NCBI GenBank assembly: GCA_031292175.1
Contig: JARLHQ010000028.1
Location: forward strand, 1 to 64,000
Reading direction: 5' to 3'
DNA length: 64,000 nucleotides
DNA from: Humidesulfovibrio sp.
GTDB taxonomy: Bacteria; Desulfobacterota; Desulfovibrionia; Desulfovibrionales; Desulfovibrionaceae
Below are positions 42,912 through 50,912 of the stretch, piece after piece (the first letter of the stretch is position 1; each line of letters starts with the position of its first letter). Position numbers and translations under genes: made by a program. The notes below the pieces were generated by a model. The model was not told the DNA's origin, ran no database searches, and worked only from the letters and a program-made list of their open reading frames with translations.

Positions 42912-43295
42912 TTATTCCGCTGCTTGCTTGGCTTTGCGAAGTTCGATGAGACGCTTCTGGACCTCAAGCACGAGCTTGTCGAGCTTGATCTCCTGGCGGC
43001 GTTCCATTGCTTCAAAATTGCAGCCGATGACCCCCTGATCCAGCAAACGAATGACTTTGCCCTTGAGATCGCCCAGGAACAGCCGCTTGTTCAGCAACAG
43101 ATCAAAAGAGAAGATCATGCCCAGGCTGTAAGCGCGGGGCTTGTCAGAAAAGGCGAAGCCCGTGGCGCTGATGTCACGCACGGAAAAATCCTGCGGACCG
43201 TTTTGGGTGATGACACGCACGTCCAGCCCCGGTACGCGGGTCCGGAAGGCTTGGCGGAGCATGTCGTCGCCGTCCAGTTTGATGTCGAATTCCAT
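42912..43295 (-). CDS. PilZ-domain protein
   Basis: The 127-residue protein has RTRVPGLDVRV, then the DISATGFAF block of PilZ (D/N-x-S-x-x-G) and a beta-rich middle, ending in a helical tail. The RxxxR and DxSxxG motifs suggest cyclic-di-GMP binding: the first arginine pair is in FRTRVPG, not the classic RxxxR, so affinity may be altered. It follows motB after 61 bases, suggesting stator control as in YcgR-type proteins. The ATG at 43295 has an AGGGGG site. Confidence 0.78.
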   Translation of the reverse strand: MEFDIKLDGDDMLRQAFRTRVPGLDVRVITQNGPQDFSVRDISATGFAFSDKPRAYSLGMIFSFDLLLNKRLFLGDLKGKVIRLLDQGVIGCNFEAMERRQEIKLDKLVLEVQKRLIELRKAKQAAE

Positions 43296-43356
43296 AGTTC
43301 CCCCTGCACGCTGGCTAATCATCACCGCTCCCGCAATGGCTGCGAAAGAGGTTCGT

Positions 43357-44100
43357 TTACTTTCCCATGACTCGTTTTTCCAGCACGAATTCGACCCTGC
43401 GATTCTGGGCCCGGTACTCATCCGTCGTGTTCGGGTACAGCGGGTTCAGATCCGCAAGGCCCGTTGAGGTGAGCCGCTTGGGTTCAATATTCATCTGCAT
43501 GAGCAGGCGCAGCACGTTCACCGCCCGTAGCGACGAAACCTCCCAGTTGTCGCGGAAGCGCGAGCCCTGGGGGGGCGGCCGGTCATCGGTGTAGCCGCGG
43601 ATGTTGATGGTCTGGTCCGGGTGCTGGGTGAAAAAGTCCTTCATCTCCAAAATCACCTCGCGACCTTTCTCGGTCAGGGTCACATCGCCGGGGGCGAAGA
43701 GCACGTCGCCCGGGGCGCGGATGGTGATGATGCCGTCCTCGAAGTTCGCGCCCACCAGCCCCTCCAGCCCCTTCTTGGTCTGCAGGTACTTTACGTCGGC
43801 GAAGACCTTCTGCTGGGCGATGAGGATCTGTTTCTGCATCATCACCTGATCGAGGATGACGCCAGCTTCCTCACGGCTGATGGTGCTGGTGGCGAGTTTG
43901 CTCTCCTTGCCTCCCAGGGCCGCGGCCACGGACTGCAGGGCCGAGTCGACCTTCTTGGAGTCCGGCGAGGACAGGGCAAAGAGCAGCACAAACGTCGCGA
44001 ACATGAGCATGATCATGTCCGCGAACGTGAACAGCCAGTCCATGTTCACTTCTTCTTCGTGATCCTCTAGGATGAGGGTATCGTCGTCTTCAGCGTTCAC
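43357..44100 (-). CDS. motB: Flagellar stator protein MotB
   Basis: The 247-residue protein has one membrane segment with the proton-binding aspartate (WLFTFADMIMLMF), a plug region and a C-terminal OmpA/MotB peptidoglycan-binding domain (INIRGYTDDRP, SSLRAVNVLRLL, NRRVEFVLEK). It starts three bases after the motA stop and anchors the MotA ring to the cell wall. Confidence 0.94.
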   Translation of the reverse strand: MNAEDDDTLILEDHEEEVNMDWLFTFADMIMLMFATFVLLFALSSPDSKKVDSALQSVAAALGGKESKLATSTISREEAGVILDQVMMQKQILIAQQKVFADVKYLQTKKGLEGLVGANFEDGIITIRAPGDVLFAPGDVTLTEKGREVILEMKDFFTQHPDQTINIRGYTDDRPPPQGSRFRDNWEVSSLRAVNVLRLLMQMNIEPKRLTSTGLADLNPLYPNTTDEYRAQNRRVEFVLEKRVMGK

Positions 44101-44103
44101 GGC

Positions 44104-44856
44104 CTACTTCCTTTCATTTGGAGGCAGGAAAGACGAAAGCTTCTCGTATACGAGGACCGGGTTGTTGTTCACCAGGATGGACTTGGCGCCCTCGAAGATG
44201 ATCTCCAACTGCAGTTGCTCCTGCAGGGTTCTCGCCTGCAGCTTCGCGCCCATGGGCAGAAAGATCATGGTGGAGAAAACCGAGCCATACAGGGTGGTCA
44301 AAAGGGCCATGGCCATGGCCGGGCCGATGCTTTCGGGCGAGCTGAGCTGCGAGAGCATCTGCACCAGGCCGATGAGCGTGCCCATCATGCCGTAGGCGGG
44401 CGTCAACCCGCCCAGGCGCTTGAACACGTCGTGCGCGACCTTGTGGCGGCGTTTCATCGTGGTGATCTCAATGGCCAGGGTGCTGCGGATAAGGGCGGGA
44501 TCGGCGTTGTCGGCGATGAGCTGACAGGCTTTCTTCAACACCGCGTTCTCGGTCTTCACGTGCTCCAGGGCCACAATGCCTTCGCGACGGCTGATCTCCG
44601 CGATCTTGACCATGATCTTGACCACTTCGCGCACCTGGACCTTCCTGGAGGCGAAGACCTTGAAGGCGGCGCGGAAGGCCTGCCCGACTTCTTCGAACGG
44701 GAAGGCCACGAAAATTGAGGCGATCGTGCCGCCGAGTACGATCATCAGGGCGAACGGGTCCCAGTACATGCCCATGTTGCCGGACGAGTGGGCATAGATG
44801 GACCCGAAGACCATGACGAGTCCGGCCAGCATGCCCAAGAGAGAGGGGAAATCCAT
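44104..44856 (-). CDS. motA: Flagellar stator protein MotA
   Basis: The 250-residue protein has four membrane segments and the family block VAFPFEEVGQAFRAAFKV, followed by the cytoplasmic loop and a GLTPAYGMMGTLIGLVQML segment. It forms the ion channel with MotB. The gene is first in a minus-strand run motA-motB-pilZ and is divergent from the purine nucleoside phosphorylase gene. Confidence 0.94.
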   Translation of the reverse strand: MDFPSLLGMLAGLVMVFGSIYAHSSGNMGMYWDPFALMIVLGGTIASIFVAFPFEEVGQAFRAAFKVFASRKVQVREVVKIMVKIAEISRREGIVALEHVKTENAVLKKACQLIADNADPALIRSTLAIEITTMKRRHKVAHDVFKRLGGLTPAYGMMGTLIGLVQMLSQLSSPESIGPAMAMALLTTLYGSVFSTMIFLPMGAKLQARTLQEQLQLEIIFEGAKSILVNNNPVLVYEKLSSFLPPNERK

Positions 44857-44892
44857 AGGCTACGCCTTCCCTGGCTTGTAAAGTAAGGGTCT

Positions 44893-44923
44893 GGTGCGGT
44901 AAGGGAGGGAAAGACACCGCACC
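44893..44923. repeat. 8-bp inverted repeat between motA and the phosphorylase gene
   Basis: Arms ggtgcggt and accgcacc flank a 15-base purine-rich loop in the 85-base divergent gap. It could be an operator or an mRNA leader hairpin. No strong promoter hexamers were recognised beside it. Confidence 0.4.
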
Positions 44924-44941
44924 CAAACCACCGGAACCCAC

Positions 44942-45781
44942 GTGAACCACCAAGACACCGTCGCCCACGCTTCACTACACATACGCGAAAAACTGGGCAA
45001 TATTCAAGCAGGAACCTGGGGCCTCGTTTTGGGGTCCGGGCTGGGTCCAGTGGCCGAGGCCATCACCAGCGCCCAAGACATCCCCTATACTGAAATCCCC
45101 GGCCTGCCGCAGACCGGCGTTGCCGGACACGGTGGTTTCCTGCGCTCCGGCCGCCTGGGCGGTCGGCCTGTGCTGGCCTTCTGCGGCCGCGTGCATCTGT
45201 ACGAAGGCTACAGTCCTCAGGACGTCTGCCTGCCGGTACGCGCGCTCGGCAACCTCGGCGTGGGCACCATCGTGCTCACCAACGCCGCTGGGGCTTTGAA
45301 CCCAGGTTTTGATGCCGGCTGTCTTATGCTCATCACCGACCACATCAACATGACCGGGCAAAACCCGCTCACAGGTCCGAACATCGAGGCCTTCGGCCCC
45401 CGCTTTCCGGACATGGGCCAAGCCTGGTGCCCGGCTCTGCTCGCTCTGGCCAGGCGGACGGCCCTTGAACTCAAGCTCCCCGTCGAGCGCGGCGTTTATA
45501 TCCAAATCACCGGCCCGAGCCTGGAGACACCAGCTGAGACAAGAGCTTATCGGCATCTCGGCGCGGATGCCATAGGGATGTCCACAGCAATCGAGGCCAT
45601 TGCCGCCAGACACATGGGATTGCGCCTTTTGGGCGTAAGTTGTCTGACGAACAAAAACACCCCGGATTGCATGGAGAAGATATCACACGAGGAGGTGCTC
45701 CGCATGGCCGGGCGCACGGCCGAGGACATGGCGCGGCTGCTCAAGGCCATTGCAGCCGCCCCGGAGCCAGGCAATGCATAA
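44942..45781 (+). CDS. Purine nucleoside phosphorylase (trimeric, class II type)
   Basis: The enzyme splits purine (deoxy)ribonucleosides with phosphate. The 279-residue protein has LGSGLG, GRVHLYEGY, TNAAGALNP, the GPSLETPAETR block and GMSTAIEA, all class-II PNP features. The phosphate-loop block is GHGG rather than GHSG. Translation starts at a GTG; no ATG lies near. It is divergent from motA. Whether guanosine/inosine or methylthioadenosine is preferred cannot be told with certainty, so no symbol is given. Confidence 0.86.
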   Translation: MNHQDTVAHASLHIREKLGNIQAGTWGLVLGSGLGPVAEAITSAQDIPYTEIPGLPQTGVAGHGGFLRSGRLGGRPVLAFCGRVHLYEGYSPQDVCLPVRALGNLGVGTIVLTNAAGALNPGFDAGCLMLITDHINMTGQNPLTGPNIEAFGPRFPDMGQAWCPALLALARRTALELKLPVERGVYIQITGPSLETPAETRAYRHLGADAIGMSTAIEAIAARHMGLRLLGVSCLTNKNTPDCMEKISHEEVLRMAGRTAEDMARLLKAIAAAPEPGNA

Positions 45782-45814
45782 GCGCTGATGCCGTTCAGCG
45801 TGCCCACCGGAGCA

Positions 45815-45842
45815 TAAAGTTTCTTCACAGAGCGTACGATAC
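45815..45842 (+). promoter_or_regulatory. Candidate FliA (sigma-28) promoter of the FlgO-like lipoprotein
   Basis: An exact TAAAGTTT (45815-45822) is followed after 12 bases by TACGATAC (45835-45842), which keeps the CGATA core of the GCCGATAA element. The spacing is one base longer than the E. coli optimum. The start codon lies about 60 bases downstream of the predicted start site. Confidence 0.42.
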
Positions 45843-45908
45843 ACAGTAGAGACCAGGTTGCGCACCATTCCTCTTCCCCAAACAAACACGCAGCCGACCG
45901 AAGCCGAC

Positions 45909-46688
45909 ATGGACACACAGCATCGCCGCACAATCGCCCTTCTGGCCCTGGCCGCTCTTGCCAGCGTCCTTCTTTCCGGCTGCGCCAGCGGGCCCACCTC
46001 ATACTATTCCGGCATCAAGCGCACCGTCGTGGACGCCAAGGATGATGTGCTGGGCACCCGTCCCACCACGGCAGAGTTCTTCACCGAGGATGCGACGCCG
46101 ATCACGGACATCAACTACGACGCAGCCGACACCATGATGGGCCTGTTCTCACCCGCGCTGAACAAGAACTCCCCCATCTATGTGGAGAACTTTACGAACC
46201 GCATGGACATGGGCGACACATCGCCCTTTGGCGGGCTGGTGGCCGAGCAGGTTGCCGCGCGGCTCGCCATGCGCAACTTCCAGATTACCGAGGGCCGGCC
46301 TAAGAAGCCCGCGGCCATGGAACAGCCTGATCCGGCCCTCAATCTTGGTAGGAAGCCCCAGACGCCGCAAGAGATCTTGGCCGTGGAAAAGGCCGAGCGG
46401 GATATGGACAGTCCTCCCCGGCCCTGTCTGCTTTCTGGCACCTATCTCATCGCCGCCAAGGTCATTTACATCAGCGCCAAGATCGCGGCGCTGGACAACG
46501 GCCAGGTCATGGCCGCCCACAGCTGGACCCTGCCGGTGAACAGCAACACCCGCGCCATGCTGCCCCAGCTCAGGCAGCGCGGCGGCTGGACCCCCAGCGT
46601 GCGCACCACGCTCGACGCGAGCCCGCACCGCATCGCCAACCCCTCCGGGCAACCGCAAAACTACGTGGGACGCGATCTCATCCACTAG
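45909..46688 (+). CDS. FlgO-family outer-membrane lipoprotein
   Basis: The 259-residue protein has a lipoprotein signal peptide with a lipobox LSGC (lipidated C25). The mature part has a FlgO-like block YDAADTMMGLF then SPIYVENFTNRMD and GLVAEQVAARLAMRNFQI. In vibrios FlgO/FlgP support motility and the outer-membrane H-ring. I chose the ATG at 45909 for the clean signal peptide; a TTG at 45858 would add 17 polar residues. It is isolated from the flagellar genes, yet a FliA-like promoter lies upstream. Confidence 0.78.
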   Translation: MDTQHRRTIALLALAALASVLLSGCASGPTSYYSGIKRTVVDAKDDVLGTRPTTAEFFTEDATPITDINYDAADTMMGLFSPALNKNSPIYVENFTNRMDMGDTSPFGGLVAEQVAARLAMRNFQITEGRPKKPAAMEQPDPALNLGRKPQTPQEILAVEKAERDMDSPPRPCLLSGTYLIAAKVIYISAKIAALDNGQVMAAHSWTLPVNSNTRAMLPQLRQRGGWTPSVRTTLDASPHRIANPSGQPQNYVGRDLIH

Positions 46689-46833
46689 CAGGCGCGTCCC
46701 GACGCTCGCCCCAAGCCATTCCTCCATATTCTTCCGGTCAAGTTGACGGGCCGGGCCTCGTCTTGTACCTTCCAGGGCACCAAATCGGTCAGGGCGAACG
46801 CCGGGACCGAAGCACTTCTGCAAGGATGAATCC

Positions 46834-47724
46834 ATGTCCGCTACAGCCTCCGAGACCAGTTCCCTTTTCGAAACATTCTTTCAGGCCGAGGCCCGGCTGT
46901 TTCTCCTGGCGGGCATCCGCATCGCCCTGTCCGAGGACGGAAAGGACCTGACAAGCCAAGGCATCTTCTCCGACAACGACCTCGCCACCGCACACATCAT
47001 AGCCAAGGACCACGCAGTCATCGCCGGTCTGCCGCTGATTCCGCTGATCATGGAATTCGCAGGCTGCGAGTTCCAGCACATGCTGAACGTGGACGAGGGC
47101 GACCGTGTTTCGCCGGGCACGCTCGTGGCGGCCATCCAGGGTCCGGCCACGCACCTCCTGCGCACCGAACGCATCATTCTGAACTACCTGTGCCATCTTT
47201 CCGGCATCGCCACGCTGACCGCCAAGTACGTGGAGGCGCTCAAGGGCACGCGCACCACGCTGCTCGACACGCGCAAGACCTTGCCCGGGCTGCGCTACCC
47301 TGAGAAATACGCCGTGCGTGTGGGCGGCGCCCAGAACCATCGTCTGAACTTAAGCCAGATGCTCATGGTGAAGGACAACCACACCGACCGAGCCGGCGGC
47401 ATCACCCCAGCCGTGAAGAAGCTGCGCGAGGCCTATGGGTCGGAGTGCCCGCCCATTGAGGTTGAGTGCCGCACCCTAACCGAGGTGGACGAAGCCGTGG
47501 CCTGCAAGGTCAACCGCATCATGCTCGATAATATGGACCTCGACCAGATGCGCGAAGCGCTCGGCCATGTGCCCACGGGCATCGAAACCGAGGTCAGCGG
47601 CGGCGTGAACCTTGAGAACATCACAGCCATTGGCGCAGTCGGCCCAGACTTCGTCTCCGTGGGGCGCATCACCCATTCCGCCCCGGTGGCCGACTTGAGC
47701 ATGCGCATCAGTTTCTTGGAATAG
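46834..47724 (+). CDS. nadC: Nicotinate-nucleotide pyrophosphorylase (quinolinate phosphoribosyltransferase)
   Basis: NadC joins quinolinate and PRPP to make NaMN with loss of CO2. The 296-residue protein carries the ERIILNYLCHLSGIAT block, LLDTRKTLPGLR, KYAVRVGGAQNHRLNL and the late EVSGGVNLENI block. It leads a run nadC-nadA-nadB. The ATG at 46834 lies nine bases after an AAGG element. Confidence 0.95.
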   Translation: MSATASETSSLFETFFQAEARLFLLAGIRIALSEDGKDLTSQGIFSDNDLATAHIIAKDHAVIAGLPLIPLIMEFAGCEFQHMLNVDEGDRVSPGTLVAAIQGPATHLLRTERIILNYLCHLSGIATLTAKYVEALKGTRTTLLDTRKTLPGLRYPEKYAVRVGGAQNHRLNLSQMLMVKDNHTDRAGGITPAVKKLREAYGSECPPIEVECRTLTEVDEAVACKVNRIMLDNMDLDQMREALGHVPTGIETEVSGGVNLENITAIGAVGPDFVSVGRITHSAPVADLSMRISFLE

Positions 47725-47780
47725 GCCCTTGGAACAGGCTCACTGTTCGAGCCGACACGCAGAGGAGCAAGGACAGCATC

Positions 47781-48812
47781 ATGACGACCGCCAATGAGCG
47801 CATCGAAGCCGCGCGCGCCAAATTCGGCAGACGCCTGGCCATTCTGGGGCACCACTACCAGTCCGACGCAATCATCCGCCACGTGGACATCCAGGGCGAC
47901 TCCCTGGAGTTGGCGCGGAAGATCGACGCCCTGGACGCGGAGCACGTAGTGTTCTGCGGCGTGTATTTCATGGCGGAATCCGCGGCGGCCCTGGCAAGGG
48001 CTGGCCAGAAGATCCACATTCCCGACCCCAGCGCCACCTGCCCCATGGCCGACATGGCCCCTGCGCAGCGCCTGGAGGACGTGCTGATCGAGCTGCGTAG
48101 CCAGGGGCGGCTCGTGATCCCGCTGGCCTACGTGAACTCCAGCGCGGAGGTGAAAGCCATCTGCGGTCTCTACGGCGGCAGCGTATGCACCTCGGCCAAC
48201 GCCAAGGTCATGCTCGAATGGGCGCTGGGACAAGGCGACGCAGTACTTTTTCTGCCCGACAAACACCTGGGCGGCAACACCGCGAACCAGCTGAACCTGC
48301 AAGCAGGCGAGCGGCTGCAGATCTCCCTGCGCAAAAACGGCCCAGTGGTGGACCACAAAAAAGCCGCCCACGCCAGGCTGCTGCTGTGGCCCGGCTCCTG
48401 CGCCATCCACCACATGCTTAAGAAGCAGGACATTGAGGCCGTGCGCAAGGCCATGCCCGGCGTGCGCGTCGTCGTGCACCCGGAATGCTCCCCGGCCGTG
48501 GTGCGCGCAGCGGACAGCGCGGGCTCGACCTCGCACATCATCCGTTACTGCGCAGAGGCCAAACCCGGACAAGTCATCGCCGTGGGCACCGAGGCGAATC
48601 TGGTGCTGCGCCTAGCCGCGCGCCACAAGGCTGAAGGCAAGACCATCGTGCCCGTCAAGGCCCTGCGTTGCTCGAACATGGCCAAGACCACGGAAGAACG
48701 CTTGGCCGATCTGCTGGACAACCTGGAGTCGGCAACGCCCATCACTCTGGCCGACGACGTGGCCGAACACGCGCGGGTGGCCCTCACACGCATGCTGCAA
48801 ATCTGCTCGTAA
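47781..48812 (+). CDS. nadA: Quinolinate synthase A
   Basis: NadA condenses iminoaspartate with dihydroxyacetone phosphate using a 4Fe-4S cluster. The 343-residue protein has the GHHYQ block near residues 23-27 and the three cluster cysteines C87 (ATCPMAD), C207 (PGSCAIHH) and C297 (RCSNM). The usual blocks are PGxCxVH and CxNM. It follows nadC after 56 bases and precedes nadB by 42 bases. Confidence 0.95.
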   Translation: MTTANERIEAARAKFGRRLAILGHHYQSDAIIRHVDIQGDSLELARKIDALDAEHVVFCGVYFMAESAAALARAGQKIHIPDPSATCPMADMAPAQRLEDVLIELRSQGRLVIPLAYVNSSAEVKAICGLYGGSVCTSANAKVMLEWALGQGDAVLFLPDKHLGGNTANQLNLQAGERLQISLRKNGPVVDHKKAAHARLLLWPGSCAIHHMLKKQDIEAVRKAMPGVRVVVHPECSPAVVRAADSAGSTSHIIRYCAEAKPGQVIAVGTEANLVLRLAARHKAEGKTIVPVKALRCSNMAKTTEERLADLLDNLESATPITLADDVAEHARVALTRMLQICS

Positions 48813-48854
48813 GCGCCACGCGGGCTGATTAAGGCCGCCAGCCAAAGGACCGTC

Positions 48855-50447
48855 ATGAACGATTTCCGCTTAAAAACCGACGTCCTTGTCATCGGCTCCG
48901 GCATCGCCGGATCCATGACCGCCCTCACCCTGGCGGAATCCGGCGCGGACGTGACCCTGCTCTCCGCCGGCGAGGATCTTTTTGCGGGCAACACCCAGCT
49001 TGCTCAGGGCGGCATCGTGTTCCATTCGGAGGAGGACGACCCCGGCATCCTGGAAAAGGACATCCTCACCGCTGGCTGGAAGCAGAACTATCTGCGCGCC
49101 GTGCGCTACCTGTGCCACAAGGGTCCGAAGGTCCTGCAGAAGACCCTCATCGATTCCTACCACGTGCCCTTCGCCCACCGCGATTCCTCCGCCTGGTACT
49201 TCACGCGGGAGGGCGGCCACAGCGTGGCGCGCATCCTCTACGCCAAGGACCACACCGGCCTGACCATCATGCAGCAGCTCATCAAGGCCGTGGCGGACTG
49301 CCCGAACATCCGCGTGCTTACGAAGCGCACTGCCATCGACCTTTTGACCACGCACCACCATGCCACCCACCTGGACTTCAAGTACAACCTCTCGAACCAG
49401 TGCGTCGGGGCCTATGTGTTCAATGAGGCCCTCTCCCAGGTGGAGACCGTCTTGGCGGATTTCACCGTGCTGGCCACGGGCGGGGCCGGGCGCATTTACC
49501 TGAACAGCACCAACTCCAACGAGGCCATCGGATCCGGGCTTTCCATGGCCAACCGCGCCGGGGTCAAGCTGCACAACATGGAATACGTGCAGTTCCACCC
49601 CACGGCCTTTTACCAAGGGGCGCGGCGCTTCGAGCGCCGGTTCCTCATCTCCGAGGCCGTGCGCGGCGAGGGCGCGCGCCTGGTGAACCGCGCTGGCGAG
49701 CCCTTCATGGCGCGCTACGACCAGCGCGCCGACCTGGCCCCGCGCGACATCGTCACCCGGGCGATCATGGCCGAGATGCTGCGCACCGGCGAGGACTGCG
49801 TGTTCCTGGACACCACCAGGGGCATGCACGACGACGTGACCGAACGTTTCCCCACTATTTACAACAAGTGCCGGGAACACGGCATAGACATGCGCACAGC
49901 GCCCATTCCGGTGGTTCCGGCCGCGCACTTCTTCTGTGGCGGCATCCTGGTGGACACACGCGGCCGCACGACGCTGGAGCGGCTCTATGCGGCCGGGGAA
50001 TGCACCTGCACAGGCGTGCATGGGGCCAACCGCCTCGCCAGCACCTCGCTTCTTGAGGGCATGCTCTGGGGCTACAGCGCCGGGCAGGACATCACCCGTC
50101 GCCTGGGCTCCAAGTGGCGGCTCACGAAAAAACTCAGCGAATCCATCCCCGAATGGCAGAACCCCGGCGACATCCACAACGAGGACCCGGCGCTCATCGC
50201 CCAGGACTGGGCCACGATCCGCAACACCATGTGGAACTACGTGGGCATCATCCGCTCCACCGCCCGTCTGCGCCGCGCCTTCGAGGACCTGCGCACGCTG
50301 TCCAAGAACATGCACGACTTCTATCAGAAGACGCCCATGAGCAAACCCATCATCGATCTGTTCCACGGCTGCCAGACGGCCTACGTCGTCACTCAGGCGG
50401 CCATGCGCAACCAGCGGAGCCTGGGCTGCCACTACCGGGTGGATTAG
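48855..50447 (+). CDS. nadB: L-aspartate oxidase
   Basis: NadB oxidises aspartate to iminoaspartate, the partner of NadA. The 530-residue flavoprotein has an N-terminal VIGSGIAGSMTALTLAE, the QGGI block, the catalytic region with EYVQFHPTA and the SEAVRGEGARL block, and a late GECTCTGVHGANRLASTSLLEG. In an anaerobe the electron acceptor is probably fumarate or a quinone rather than oxygen, which is inference. It is last in the nad run and is followed by a terminator. Confidence 0.95.
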   Translation: MNDFRLKTDVLVIGSGIAGSMTALTLAESGADVTLLSAGEDLFAGNTQLAQGGIVFHSEEDDPGILEKDILTAGWKQNYLRAVRYLCHKGPKVLQKTLIDSYHVPFAHRDSSAWYFTREGGHSVARILYAKDHTGLTIMQQLIKAVADCPNIRVLTKRTAIDLLTTHHHATHLDFKYNLSNQCVGAYVFNEALSQVETVLADFTVLATGGAGRIYLNSTNSNEAIGSGLSMANRAGVKLHNMEYVQFHPTAFYQGARRFERRFLISEAVRGEGARLVNRAGEPFMARYDQRADLAPRDIVTRAIMAEMLRTGEDCVFLDTTRGMHDDVTERFPTIYNKCREHGIDMRTAPIPVVPAAHFFCGGILVDTRGRTTLERLYAAGECTCTGVHGANRLASTSLLEGMLWGYSAGQDITRRLGSKWRLTKKLSESIPEWQNPGDIHNEDPALIAQDWATIRNTMWNYVGIIRSTARLRRAFEDLRTLSKNMHDFYQKTPMSKPIIDLFHGCQTAYVVTQAAMRNQRSLGCHYRVD

Positions 50448-50479
50448 CCCAGAGCACGGCACACGCGCCGCTCCAGCAC

Positions 50480-50516
50480 AAAAAGCCCGCTACGGATTTT
50501 CCGCAGCGGGCTTTGT
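50480..50516. terminator. Bidirectional terminator between nadB and rpsT
   Basis: Arms aaagcccgct and agcgggcttt, extended inward by cgga/tccg after one mismatch, form a strong hairpin between convergent nadB and rpsT. It is preceded by an A-run and followed by TTT. Confidence 0.88.
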
Positions 50517-50542
50517 CGTCATCAAACAGGGACGAAGAAGTT

Positions 50543-50809
50543 TTAGACGGCCAGTTTGTTGATGGCGGTCTGCAGGCGCGCGATGCAGCGGCCGGCCTTC
50601 TTCCAGTGGATGACCTTGTTAGAAGCGGCCCTGTCCAGCACGGAACTGGCGGTAGCGAGGGCCGCGGTGGCCTTTTCCGCGCTCTTCTCGGCCAGGGCCT
50701 GACGCACGGATTTCACCGCGTTCTTGATGCGGGTCTTAACGGCCTTGTTACGGGCTTGGCGCTTCAGGCTCTGACGGTGTCTCTTCAAGGCGGAAGTATG
50801 GTTGGCCAA
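50543..50809 (-). CDS. rpsT: 30S ribosomal protein S20
   Basis: The 88-residue basic protein begins [14 protein letters not shown] and has [16 protein letters not shown] and a [15 protein letters not shown] end, all S20 features. It lies alone downstream of glyS (103-base gap) and has its own candidate promoter. Confidence 0.96.
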   Translation of the reverse strand: MANHTSALKRHRQSLKRQARNKAVKTRIKNAVKSVRQALAEKSAEKATAALATASSVLDRAASNKVIHWKKAGRCIARLQTAINKLAV

Positions 50810-50867
50810 GGCTCTTTCTCCTGATTCTTTTTGGTGTTCAATCCCGACGCAGGCGTCGAGACAGGGT

Positions 50868-50896
50868 GCTTAACCACAAGGACAGCCGCTTGTCAA
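50868..50896 (-). promoter_or_regulatory. Candidate promoter of rpsT
   Basis: On the minus strand an exact TTGACA (50896-50891) is followed after 17 bases by a weak TTAAGC. The -35 overlaps a short palindrome (ccgctt/aagcgg) at the end of glyS. Confidence 0.38.
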
Positions 50897-50912
50897 GCGG
50901 TTTTCATCTAGC

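Noticed and set aside
48870-50462. Minus-strand 530-codon frame opposite nadB
   Set aside because: It mirrors nadB in length and has no motif; NadB signatures are clear on the plus strand.
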